From Streptomyces maremycinicus (GTDB lineage: Bacteria > Actinomycetota > Actinomycetes > Streptomycetales > Streptomycetaceae), in the NCBI RefSeq assembly GCF_001184025.1, contig NZ_BBYG01000027.1, positions 5,330-69,329 of the forward strand: a stretch of 64,000 nucleotides of DNA, read 5' to 3'. Positions 7,410 to 14,773 of the stretch are shown here, in pieces. A program made the position numbers and the translations under genes. The stretch's first letter is position 1. Every line of letters begins with the position of its first letter. Under the pieces are notes generated by a model. That model did no database searches, was not told the DNA's origin, and saw nothing but the letters and a program-made list of their open reading frames with translations.

Positions 7410-7693
7410 AAGAGTAGATCGCCGGGGGTGGCGACCGCTCGGTGCTGCGGGCGCGCAGTTCTTCGAAGGGATGCAGTCTCGTCGGGCGTTCGCTGGCGAA
7501 CAGGCGATCCCAGGCGTGGGACCCGATGCCGGTCACACAGCTCAGCAGACCGTCCGGGTGGGCGCGGAACCCCACGGAACGTTCCAGGGAGCCGAGGTCC
7601 GGCAGAAGGTCGCGGGCGGTACGTTCGCCGCCGTCGTTGACCGTGACGACCAAGAAGATCGCCGCTTTGGTCAGAGGGGACGAGATCGTCTGA
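7407..7693 (-). pseudogene. DyP-type peroxidase, N-terminal fragment
   Basis: AAIFLVVTVNDGGE, RDLLPDLGSLERSVGFR, LSCVTGIGSHAWDRLF and LHPFEELR are the conserved N-terminal ferredoxin-like part of dye-decolourising peroxidases. The following ATPGDLLF is in another frame (frameshift near 7455), and the sequence then ends abruptly at the repeat. A stop lies just upstream of the recognisable start. All heme-binding parts are missing, so it cannot be active. It lies downstream of 8081-8842 and 7702-8037 on the same strand and was probably the end of that operon. Confidence 0.65.
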
Positions 7694-7701
7694 GGAAAGG
7701 G

Positions 7702-8037
7702 TCAGTCCCCCGTCCTCGGTACCGCGGGGATCGGCGGTTCGGCCTCCTGGACCTCCAACCGGTAGATGCAAATCTCATGGCTGCGTCCGGTCGAGACCTT
7801 GCTCCAGCCGTCCAGGACGCGCCAGCGACCCGCGCTCCCGCGCAGGTGCGGTCCGTCGGTCGTGGCGGCCACGTGGAGTTCGACCTCCAGTTCCCGGTGC
7901 CGCTCGTCCGGGACGTGCAGTTCCAGGGCGAAGCGGCGCGGGGGCCGTCCGCCGCCGGGGCGGGAGGTGTCCGACGGCATTGGTACGGCGGCGAGTCTGC
8001 GCATCGCACCGAGCAGCTCGATGTCCAGTGTCGTCAT
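7702..8037 (-). CDS. Hypothetical protein, paralogue of the N-terminal domain of the VOC fusion protein at 28319
   Basis: 111 residues. The pattern MTTLDIELLGAMRRLAAVP...RRFALELHVPDERHRELEVELHVAA...WRVLDGWSKV...IYRLEV matches, block by block, the first ~115 residues of the 272-residue protein encoded at 28319-29137. Family function is unknown to me; predicted beta-rich and cytoplasmic. It starts 43 nt after the NmrA-like gene on the same strand and shares its promoter at 8884-8910, so both are probably one transcript. Confidence 0.7.
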   Translation of the reverse strand: MTTLDIELLGAMRRLAAVPMPSDTSRPGGGRPPRRFALELHVPDERHRELEVELHVAATTDGPHLRGSAGRWRVLDGWSKVSTGRSHEICIYRLEVQEAEPPIPAVPRTGD

Positions 8038-8080
8038 CCGTGATTCTCTTCCTACGAGGGTGGGTTCGGAATGGGCGGGG

Positions 8081-8842
8081 TCAAGAGCTGACCTCGGGGG
8101 CGGGGCGGCCGGCGAGCCACTCCCGGTAACTGGTCTGCGCGACGAAGGCGCCGGGGCCCGGCAGGAGGTCCCATGTGCGCGGGCGAGCGCCGAGGAAGGG
8201 GCTACAGGCGTGCGTGTGGACAGGCCGGCGGTCCGCGTCCGTCGCGAGGGCGATACGGATGAACCGATCCAGCCCGAACCGTTCGGGGCCGGCGATCTCG
8301 TGCGCTCCGCTCAGGGGCCGGGACACCGCGATGTGCGCGAGGTACATCGCCACATCCGTCAGGGACACCGGCTGCACGCGCAGCGGCGGCACCCGGACGG
8401 CGCCGTTCTTGGTGGCCGTGTCCGCGATGGCCTCGGCGGCCTCGAACAACTGGGTGCTGCGCAGGATGGAGTGTGGGATGCCGGAGCGTTCGATCATGGC
8501 TTCCCGGGCGCGCAGCGCGGTGAAGGCAGCGTCATCGTGCACCCGGTCCACGCCGACCGCGGAGAGGCACACGTGGTGCCGCACCCCGGCGGCGATCGCG
8601 GCGCGCAGGAGGCCGTCGGCACGGCCGTTGTCCGTGGGGAACGTGCCGGTGGCGGAGTGCGGTTGATGGACGAGGTCGATCACCACCGCACAGCCGTGCA
8701 GGGCGTCGGCGACCTCCTCCGGGGTGAGTGCGTCGAACCCGGCGGGTGCCGAGACGATGCCCACCTCGTGTCCGTGGTCCCTGACCCACAAGGCGGTCTC
8801 GACGCCCATGAGTCCTCCGTCGTCGAACACCACGACCTTCAT
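8081..8842 (-). CDS. NmrA/SDR-like NAD(P)-binding oxidoreductase
   Basis: 253 residues, an atypical extended SDR of the NmrA/azoreductase type. Conserved features are MKVVVFDDGGLMG (the usual GxTGxxG is altered to DDGGLMG), VVIDLVHQPHS, GVRHHVCLSAVGVDR, IPHSILRSTQLFEA, VSLTDVAMYLAHIAV and the C-terminal DLLPGPGAFVAQTSYREWLAG. It is a paralogue of the genes at 22877 and 38611 but clearly the most divergent, with a degenerate glycine motif that may weaken cofactor binding. An ECF41-type promoter lies 41 bp upstream and the start has a good aggagg-like site. Likely NADPH-dependent reductase or sensor; substrate unknown. Confidence 0.8.
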   Translation of the reverse strand: MKVVVFDDGGLMGVETALWVRDHGHEVGIVSAPAGFDALTPEEVADALHGCAVVIDLVHQPHSATGTFPTDNGRADGLLRAAIAAGVRHHVCLSAVGVDRVHDDAAFTALRAREAMIERSGIPHSILRSTQLFEAAEAIADTATKNGAVRVPPLRVQPVSLTDVAMYLAHIAVSRPLSGAHEIAGPERFGLDRFIRIALATDADRRPVHTHACSPFLGARPRTWDLLPGPGAFVAQTSYREWLAGRPAPEVSS

Positions 8843-8883
8843 CGTGCATCAACCTCCTCAACGCCTGGTCGGTCGAGGGGTTT

Positions 8884-8910
8884 GACCGGTCCGGTGCCCG
8901 ATGTGTGACA
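8884..8910 (-). promoter_or_regulatory. ECF41-type promoter for the NmrA-like gene at 8842
   Basis: Minus strand: TGTCACA, 16 nt, GGTC. The -10 lies 41 nt upstream of the start codon. Confidence 0.7.
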
Positions 8911-8970
8911 CGGGGGGGGGACGGGAAGGACCGCCGATCGGCTTCGCTGTCCGGGGCGGTGTCAGACGAG

Positions 8971-9595
8971 TTACAGGCCGCCGTCCACGGTGACGACCTG
9001 GCCGGTGGCGTGCCTTCCCGCGGGGTCGGTCATCCGCGGGACCCAGTGGGTGATCTCTTCGGTGCCCGCGATGCGGTGGGTGGGGATGCGGTCGCGTTCG
9101 TAGGTGTACATGTCGTCGGTGGCCTCGGGGGTGAGTCCGGCGCGCAGCATGACGTCGGGGTGGGGCCGGGGGCGACGGCGTTGACGCGGACTCCATCCTC
9201 CGCTTCCAGCGCCCAGCTGCGGGTCAGCTGTTCGACGACGGCCTCGGTGGCCGCGTAGTGCGCGCGGGCATAGGCCGGTGCCCCTAGGTGCTGGAGCGGT
9301 TGATGATGGTGTCGGAGGTCTCGCGCAGGTGTGGCAGGGCGGCGTGGGCGAGGAGACTCGGCGCGACGACGTTTGGGGCGAGGAGGTTCGTGACGGTCTG
9401 CTCGTCGGTATCGGCGAGTCTTGTCACCGCTGGGTCCCCTGCGCGCTGTTGACCAGGCGGTCAATGCGTCCCCACCGCCGTACGGTGGTCCTGATCACCC
9501 CGGCGTCAGCAAAGGCGACTGCTGTGGGCCGGCCGATGCCGGAACCGGGTCAGGTCACTGCGGCCACGTGGCCCGCGAAGCACACTCGATATGGC
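8971..9595 (-). pseudogene. Short-chain dehydrogenase/reductase, decayed
   Basis: Pieces of a classical SDR appear in order but in different frames: PGSGIGRPTAVAFADAG (cofactor motif), GRIDRLVN, LADTDEQTVTNLLAPNVVAPSLLAHAALPHL, YAATEAVVEQLTRSWALEAEDGVRVNAVAPG, and the tail DVMLRAGLTPEATDDMYTYERDRIPTHR...GQVVTVDGGL ending at 8971. At least two frameshifts, internal deletions, and replacement of the catalytic Lys of YxxxK by Glu show loss of function. A decayed ECF41-like element lies just upstream. Confidence 0.7.
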
Positions 9596-9607
9596 TGCGT
9601 CCCACTC

Positions 9608-9634
9608 AACGGCTGAAGACTGAACAGTGTGACA
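9608..9634 (-). promoter_or_regulatory. Probable decayed ECF41-type promoter
   Basis: Minus strand: TGTCACA, 16 nt, CGTT. The -35 is intact but the -10 differs from GGTC. It points at the SDR pseudogene, fitting loss of promoter and gene together. Confidence 0.35.
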
Positions 9635-9648
9635 CGGTCGGCGGATCG

Positions 9649-10311
9649 TCACGCGGCGGGGGCAAGCACCTTCACCAGGTCGTCCAGGTCGCCGGTGTGG
9701 GCGGCCGTCCGGAACGCCGCGGCGAGGCGGCGGTGCGACTCGACGGGGACCGGGCGCTCCCGGCCGGACTCCAGCCGGGCCTGTGCCCGGTGCACCACCA
9801 CACGCGCGTTGGGGGCGCTGATCCGCAGCAGGGACGCGAGTTCGGCGTAGGCGTAGCCGAATCCCTTGCGCAGGACGTAGGCGGCCAGCCGATCCGGCGT
9901 CAGTCGCGCCATGAGCAGGGCCAGGGCCCCCTCGACCGCAACGCTGCGCTCGACGCTCAGTACGGGGTCCGGGGTGGCCCGGTCGCCGAAGTCGGCCAAC
10001 TGCGGCTCGACCGGGACCTCGTGGCGGTGGCGGGCGGAGCGGACGACATTGATGGCCAGCCGGGTGGTCGCCGTCACCAGGAACGCGGTCGGGTTGGCGA
10101 CTTCCGCGCGCTGGGTGAGCTGCCAGCGCAGCCACACCTCCTGGACCACGTCCTCGGCTCCGGTGACGTCGCCGAGAATGCGGTAGGCGATGCGGAAGAG
10201 CCGCGTCCGCTCGGTCAGGAAGGTGTCGAGGGCGGCGTCCATGTCGTATTCCCCGGCCGGCAGGGCGAGCGCGGGTTCGGTTGTCGTCGTCTGCGAGCCG
10301 GTCGCGGGCAT
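9649..10311 (-). CDS. ECF sigma factor, ECF41-like but with truncated C-terminal domain
   Basis: 220 residues. Sigma2 (LFRIAYRILGDVTGAEDVVQEVWLRWQ, residues ~40-66) and sigma4 (LTPDRLAAYVLRKGFGYAYAELASLLRISAPNARVVVHRAQARL, ~137-180) are both present. After the typical linker (HRRLAAAFRTAAHTGDLDDLVKVL) the protein ends, where full ECF41 members carry a ~100-residue SnoaL-like domain. In the family that domain controls activity, so a version without it may be constitutively active or deregulated. The start ATG 10311 follows a strong gaggag. No ECF41-type promoter precedes it. Confidence 0.85.
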   Translation of the reverse strand: MPATGSQTTTTEPALALPAGEYDMDAALDTFLTERTRLFRIAYRILGDVTGAEDVVQEVWLRWQLTQRAEVANPTAFLVTATTRLAINVVRSARHRHEVPVEPQLADFGDRATPDPVLSVERSVAVEGALALLMARLTPDRLAAYVLRKGFGYAYAELASLLRISAPNARVVVHRAQARLESGRERPVPVESHRRLAAAFRTAAHTGDLDDLVKVLAPAA

Positions 10312-10751
10312 GGGGAACTCCTCGTGGTGGAAGGGTCGCCCGTCCAGGGCGCGCCTCCACCCTCGCTGCGGGACCCCCGCCCCCACGCCCCTGGCTGCCC
10401 GTGGTGGAGTCCGTGGCCCCCCGTGGGACTCCCCCGGGGGGCCCCTCCCTGAACCCGTGGGGCTTCCGCGGGCCACCCCCACGGGGGGGGACCCCGTTGG
10501 CCGAGCCCGTAGGGCCCACTCATGCCCCGTCGTCCGACCCGACCTGTACCCGCTACCGCATGAGGACGGTGATGTCGTGGTCGGAAAAGATCTCAATCCG
10601 ACGGTCACTCTGGTGTGGTCCCGGCAACTCGGGTGCGGCGGGGTGCCGTTCCGCCGCCCCCTACCCATGTCGCCGACCTGATGCGGGGACGTGTCGGCTG
10701 ACGCCGGGGTCGCCGCGGCGGCTCATGTGAGCCGCGGAGGGCGCGTCCGGT
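10312..10751. other. GC-rich repeat-like spacer
   Basis: 440 bp without a supportable gene. Around 10350-10520 there are many short overlapping repeats and inverted repeats of the type ccgtggg/cccacgg and runs of up to seven G or C, likely to form strong secondary structure. The rest (10520-10751) shows nothing recognisable. Confidence 0.5.
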
Positions 10752-11156
10752 TCAGTTCCGGGCGCGGCGCTGGGGGGCAGCCGGTGTTTCGGGCAGGTGG
10801 CGGGACGCCCAGCCGGCCAGCTCGCCGAGGATGGGCATGAGGGCCGTCCCGTCCGGAGTGAGCCGGTAGCGGACCATGACCGGCGGTCCGGGCTCGACCT
10901 CACGCACGGTGAGTCCCGCGCCGGACAGCTCGGAGAGGCGCTCCGAGAGCACGGAATCGCTGATGCCCTCTACCGCGCGCCGCAACTCCGCGTAGCCCAG
11001 GGGCCCGTGCTGCAGCGTGGCCAGGATGACGCCGTTCCATCGCTTACCGAGGAAGCCGAACGCCCTCGTCAGGTCCCCGTCGCAGGCCGCCGGATGGTGC
11101 TGCCCGGTGAGGGCTTCGCCCGCGCGGGGCGATCGGGGGTCCGCTGCTTCCGTCAT
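10752..11156 (-). CDS. HxlR-family transcriptional regulator
   Basis: 134 residues. The family signature is clear: CDGDLTRAFGFLGKRWNGVILATLQHGPLGYAELRRAVEGISDSVLSERLSELSGAGLTVREVEPGPPVMVRYRLTPDG, a winged helix in which the first Cys of HxlR/YodB-type redox sensors is present (ACDGDL). It ends with a basic RRARN tail. It is divergent from a nitroreductase gene with a 72-bp gap containing a dyad, the classic layout for HxlR/YodB proteins that sense electrophiles or diamide and control an adjacent nitroreductase. Confidence 0.9.
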   Translation of the reverse strand: MTEAADPRSPRAGEALTGQHHPAACDGDLTRAFGFLGKRWNGVILATLQHGPLGYAELRRAVEGISDSVLSERLSELSGAGLTVREVEPGPPVMVRYRLTPDGTALMPILGELAGWASRHLPETPAAPQRRARN

Positions 11157-11191
11157 GTCTCCAGGATAGCGAGGGTGCTACGCTCCCCCCA

Positions 11192-11214
11192 GTCACTCTG
11201 TTTTCCAAAGTGAC
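11192..11214. promoter_or_regulatory. Dyad in the HxlR/nitroreductase intergenic region
   Basis: GTCACT-N11-AGTGAC, a perfect 6-bp dyad in the 72-bp divergent promoter region. A plausible HxlR operator; direct repeats of caaag lie just downstream. Confidence 0.45.
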
Positions 11215-11228
11215 ATTGTCAGACAAAG

Positions 11229-11870
11229 TTGCTTTGCATTTACGAGCTAGAGGATTTCGACGGCACCACCTCGGTCCCTCTTTCCCGGGTCGGCGCCGAC
11301 GCCCGGGCCGCGCTCTTCACCGACGCGCGCACCGCCTACTCCTTCACCGACGTACCGGTCGACGACGCGATGCTTACCGGCATCTGGGAACTGACCCGCT
11401 GGGCCCCGACCGCCGCGAACCTACAGCCGCTGCGTGTCCTGTTCGTCCGCACTCCCGAGGGCAAGGAACGCCTGCTGCCGCACCTCGACGAGGGGAACCG
11501 GCCCAAGTCGGCCTCCGCCCCCGCCGTCGCGGTCTTGGCCGTGGACAACCGCTTCCACGAGCACATCCCGCACATCCTGCCGATCAAGCCCGAGCTGCGG
11601 GAGCACTTCGCCGCCGAACCCGCCCAGCGGGACGGCATCACGTCCTTCAACGGCCCGCTGCAGGCGGGCTACTTCATCCTCGCCGTCCGAGCCTGCGGTC
11701 TCGCCGCCGGGCCCATGGCCGGCTTCGACGCGGCGGGGATCGACAAGGAGTTCTTCCCTGACAGTTCCTGGCACTCCGTGCTCGTCGTGAACATTGGCCA
11801 CCCTGCGGGCCCTCCGGAGTTCGGCCGCATGCCGCGCCTCGCGCACGAGGATGCCGTCGCCTGGGTCTGA
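11229..11870 (+). CDS. Nitroreductase family protein (RutE/malonic semialdehyde reductase-like)
   Basis: About 200 residues. RTAYSFTDVPVDDAMLTGIWELTRWAPTAANLQPLRVLFVRTPEGKERL is the FMN-phosphate and dimer region typical of RutE-like flavoproteins, and GYFILAVRACGLAAGPMAGFD forms the second FMN contact. Such enzymes use NAD(P)H and FMN to reduce nitro groups, quinones or reactive aldehydes. The start is uncertain: TTG 11229 is the only in-frame start before the conserved part and has no ribosome site, so a leaderless start is possible. Regulation by the divergent HxlR protein is likely. Confidence 0.85.
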   Translation: MLCIYELEDFDGTTSVPLSRVGADARAALFTDARTAYSFTDVPVDDAMLTGIWELTRWAPTAANLQPLRVLFVRTPEGKERLLPHLDEGNRPKSASAPAVAVLAVDNRFHEHIPHILPIKPELREHFAAEPAQRDGITSFNGPLQAGYFILAVRACGLAAGPMAGFDAAGIDKEFFPDSSWHSVLVVNIGHPAGPPEFGRMPRLAHEDAVAWV

Positions 11871-11879
11871 ACCGACGGG

Positions 11880-11995
11880 CTCCTTCCTCGCCAACGACCG
11901 CACGGCCGCCTCCGTGTCAGGTTGCGGGGGCAGGCTCAGCAGGCGCACGGGGGTGTCGCTCTCGGTGCCCGGCGTGGCGGTGTAGAGCCGCTGCG
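11880..11995 (-). pseudogene. Possible C-terminal remnant of a MmyB-like HTH protein
   Basis: A minus-strand frame reads SQRLYTATPGTESDTPVRLLSLPP, resembling the C-terminal 'xRLxxYxAxPGTxSDxALRLL' end of MmyB-type XRE regulators. No N-terminal part is present; sequence rightwards to 12170 shows no gene. Weak, based on one short motif. Confidence 0.25.
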
Positions 11996-12179
11996 ACTGG
12001 GCGGGGCGGGGCGGGGCGGACCAGGGTCTGGCAGTGCGGGTCCGGCGTGCCGGGTTGCGCGTGGAGAAAGCCCTCGGGTCGCGCGGGACGCTCCCAGGAC
12101 GGGGCGCTCGCGCTCCGGGATTCCGGGTGCACGCGGCTGGCTCGAAAATGCCGTTCCTCCCCGAAGGCCGCGGCTGGTC

Positions 12180-12521
12180 TCAGGGGCGGGTGCTCACGAG
12201 GAGTACGGTGCCCACGAAGGTCAGCAGGGTCAGGGCGGTCACGGCGATGAGCAGCCACCGCATCCACCGGAGGAAGCTGCGGTACCGGGCCGAGTCGGCC
12301 TGGGCGATGCTGTCGGCGATGTGCTGTGTCACTGTCCCGGCAACGTACTTCTGCTCATCGAGGTACCACTCCTCGATGTCCCTCTTCTGCCGGTGACTCA
12401 GCCCGGCCGACTGCGCGAGGAAGGCGGTCACGCGCAGCCGCGCGGCGCTGAGATGGGCCTCCTGGTACAGGTAGGCCTCCAGGTCGGCCAGCCCGCGAGC
12501 GGCCTGCTCATCCGTGCTCAT
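12180..12521 (-). CDS. Small protein with one C-terminal transmembrane segment
   Basis: 113 residues. The first ~80 residues are helical and charged (GLADLEAYLYQEAHLSAARLRVTAFLAQSAGLSHRQKRDIEEWYLDEQKYVAGTVTQHIADSI). A single hydrophobic helix near the end follows (MRWLLIAVTALTLLTFVGTVLLV). The topology suggests a cytoplasmic domain tethered by a C-terminal anchor. ATG 12521 has gggagc upstream. No family recognised. Confidence 0.65.
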   Translation of the reverse strand: MSTDEQAARGLADLEAYLYQEAHLSAARLRVTAFLAQSAGLSHRQKRDIEEWYLDEQKYVAGTVTQHIADSIAQADSARYRSFLRWMRWLLIAVTALTLLTFVGTVLLVSTRP

Positions 12522-12620
12522 GAATGCGCTCCCGAAGTAGGCGGCCCGGCGTCCGTGGCGGAGCCGGGCCCGCGAGGACGGTGCGGTGCCGCGGGCACCG
12601 CGCCTCAATAACCAGGCGGT

Positions 12621-12992
12621 TCAGCCGGTGGCCCGTACCGCCTCGCCGATCAGTCGGGCGACGTCGCCAGGGCGGTGCACGTCGACGGTCACGACCGTGG
12701 CCTGCGTGCGCTCGGCCCCGAAGATCTGCACCTGGGCCGGCATGTTACGGTCCTCGGTCGCCACCAGGACCCAGGACGGGATGTCCCGCCAGGTGGGGCG
12801 GAGGCGCTCTCGGCCAGCGCCACGTCGGCCACCGGCCGCTGAGCGGCGGCCATAGGTCCGGACTGGACGTCCGGACTGGACGTCTTCCAAGAGCTTGCGG
12901 GCGCCCTCGACGCCCAGTTCGTACAGCAGCGGTGGCTCCGCGGTGGCGTTGGCGAATGCCTGCGCGGCGCGTTCGAGAACGATGTTACTCAT
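12621..12992 (-). pseudogene. Deletion fusion of an esterase N-terminus and an alpha/beta-hydrolase C-terminus
   Basis: The first ~45 residues (MSNIVLERAAQAFANATAEPPLLYELGVEGARKLLEDVQ) match the start of the esterase encoded at 44364-45314. The last ~60 residues (WRDIPSWVLVATEDRNMPAQVQIFGAERTQATVV...RPGDVARLIGEAVRATG) match the end of the hydrolase encoded at 43595-44314, which lies immediately downstream of that esterase. A middle block, MAAAQRPVADVALAES, is one frame off. A second copy of the same two-gene operon has therefore collapsed by an internal deletion of roughly 1.3 kb. The catalytic motifs of both enzymes are gone. The ECF41-type promoter upstream is intact. Confidence 0.8.
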
Positions 12993-13042
12993 GGCGCGGT
13001 CCTTCACGGGTGGTGGGGTAGGGAGGCCCTTCCCTCCCCACA

Positions 13043-13069
13043 GACCGGGGCGGGGGGCCAGGTGTGACG
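13043..13069 (-). promoter_or_regulatory. ECF41-type promoter for the collapsed esterase/hydrolase remnant
   Basis: Minus strand: CGTCACA, 16 nt, GGTC, 51 nt before the ATG at 12992. Same position as the promoter of the intact operon at 45361-45387. Confidence 0.6.
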
Positions 13070-13444
13070 CGCCGGGCCGTCAGGTACGGAACGCGCTGCA
13101 AGGTGGCTGGCCGAACTGGCGTTTGATTTGCCGACTTCGGCAGCAGGAAGTCGTCGACGTACTGGGCGACGTGCGACCTCCGCCGGGTCCGTGGGAAAGG
13201 CATAAGAGCCTCCCAGCGGGCATAGTCGAGGCCCGGGGCAGCTCGGCGAGGCGGCCGAACTGTGCGGACAGCCATACCTGGGGGATCACGGGGTCATGAC
13301 GCCGTACTCCGCTCTCACGACGATTTCCGGGGCTCCGGTGCGGTCCCGGGGGAACGTCGCGAAAGGTCGCGGACGGAGCCGGACCATTTGACTGCGCACC
13401 TTGCTTCTGTGACAACGGTCCGCCCTGCGGTCGCCTGTCCTCGC
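13070..13444. other. Spacer with an unidentified decayed frame
   Basis: Minus-strand frames here carry protein-like snatches (VIPQVWLSAQFGRLAELPRAS; HVAQYVDDFLLPKS) broken between frames. They suggest a decayed gene that I cannot identify. No functional feature is supported. Confidence 0.3.
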
Positions 13445-13471
13445 TGTCACACACTGTGCTCATACATTGTC
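13445..13471 (+). promoter_or_regulatory. ECF41-type promoter, near-leaderless, for the methyltransferase
   Basis: TGTCACA, 16 nt, TGTC. The -10 ends only 9 nt before the ATG at 13481, so the transcript has almost no leader. The paralogue remnant at 63812 keeps the same 9-nt distance. Confidence 0.6.
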
Positions 13472-13480
13472 ATGTCGGGC

Positions 13481-14245
13481 ATGCACACTATCCTCAGCGG
13501 ACCGTCGGGCCTCCGACGGGAATCCGACTCCTACGCGGTCACTGCGGAGTTCTACGACATCTTGCAGGCCGACGCGGACAAAGCCCGGGTCCGTCGGCTC
13601 TACGCACGCCAGATCGCCGACGCCCGCACCGGCGTGCTGGATGTCGGGGCCGGTACCGGGCGAGTGACGATGCTGGCCCTCGCCGACTCCTGGGCCGACG
13701 TGCACGCCATCGAACCGGCCCGGGCTATGCGTACGTCGCTGCTGACCCGGCTCGCAGCCCTGCCCTCCGAGCAGCGGGACCGTGTCACCGTGCACCCGCA
13801 CCCCCTCGACGAGACCGCGCTGGACGCGGTCGCAGACGTGGCCGTCTGCCATAACATGTTGGGCTGCCTTCCACCCGACGTACGCGAGAAGCTGTGGCTC
13901 GCGCTCGGCAGGGCTCTCACCCCCAGCGGCTCGCTGTTCGTACAGCTGCCGCCGGCCCGGCTCCCGGCCCGCACCGTCGTGCGCCTGCTCGCGGACAAGC
14001 GGGTCGGCGCGCACGTCTACGGCGGGCGCATGACAATGTCGGCCGCCGACTACCGCATCCGGACCCGCGCCGACTACTGGGTCAGGGACGCCGAGGACGT
14101 GCTGCGGGAACACTCCGAGACGTTCTGGATGTGGCCCGCGACGCGCGCCCAGCTGACCCGCGAGCTGGCAGCGCACGGGTTCGCCCCGATTCCGGGGTAC
14201 GAGGAGTCGGAGCTGCTGGCCGCGACGCTGCGCTGCCGCCGGTGA
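13481..14245 (+). CDS. Class I SAM-dependent methyltransferase
   Basis: 254 residues. DSYAVTAEFYDILQADADKARVRRLYARQ precedes the SAM motif VLDVGAGTGRVTMLAL (residues ~49-64), the acidic AIEPA motif after beta 2, and VADVAVCHNMLGCLPPDVREKLW. The C-terminal half (RMTMSAADYRIRTRADYWVRDAEDVLREHSETFWMWPATRAQL) is a family-specific lid, probably for a small-molecule substrate. The start is set by the promoter: its -10 ends 9 nt upstream, and the decayed paralogue at 63300-63812 has the identical arrangement. It is alone on its strand. Substrate unknown. Confidence 0.85.
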   Translation: MHTILSGPSGLRRESDSYAVTAEFYDILQADADKARVRRLYARQIADARTGVLDVGAGTGRVTMLALADSWADVHAIEPARAMRTSLLTRLAALPSEQRDRVTVHPHPLDETALDAVADVAVCHNMLGCLPPDVREKLWLALGRALTPSGSLFVQLPPARLPARTVVRLLADKRVGAHVYGGRMTMSAADYRIRTRADYWVRDAEDVLREHSETFWMWPATRAQLTRELAAHGFAPIPGYEESELLAATLRCRR

Positions 14246-14455
14246 AACCCCGCACCTCAAGAGCCCCGGGTGCCGCATTGCCCCAAAACCGGGCCCGCCG
14301 CCCAGTCATCCGCACGCCCCACCGCACGGTTCGCCGTGTGTGCCACACCAACTGGGGCGGGATGCGACGTGTCGCATGTGACTCGAGGCCCTTCAAGCAC
14401 TCATGCCCGGCGTCGGCCCGGCGGCCGCCCCATCACCGCGGGGCCCCGCCCACGT

Positions 14456-14773
14456 GAGCGTCCCGTCGCCGGCGAGTCCATGGACCGCGCGCGCCGCGGC
14501 AGCCGAAGCCGCCGCAGAGCCCGCGGCCACAGCAGGCCGGAGCGACGAGGCGGGCGACGGCGGCACGAGGTGAGGCAAGCTCACGGAGCAGATCCTGGCG
14601 TACTTCGCGCAGGCCGGGACACAGAGGTCCGCGCCCCCGATGTCACGTCGGCTCTGGGACGCGACACCGACAGCGGCAGCATGAACGCCGTCCGCAACAC
14701 GCCCGACCGTCTCGTCGGCGCCTCGCGCGTCCAGCGGGCTGGCCGCGGACTGTACCGCGCCGTCATGCCGTGA
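14456..14773 (+). pseudogene. Remnant of a small winged-helix-type hypothetical protein
   Basis: GKLTEQILAYFAQAG in one frame and TEVRAPDVTSALGRDTDSGSMNAVRNTPDRLVGASRVQRAGRGLYRAVMP in the next together form the C-terminal HTH-like domain of a small Streptomyces protein family. An in-frame TGA precedes the first part and a frameshift near 14610 separates the two. The 3' end overlaps the last bases of the convergent NDH-2 gene. Confidence 0.45.

Noticed and set aside
13080..13463. 127-residue minus-strand frame near the methyltransferase promoter
   Set aside because: Protein-like pieces are split between frames and no family is recognisable; treated as unidentified debris.
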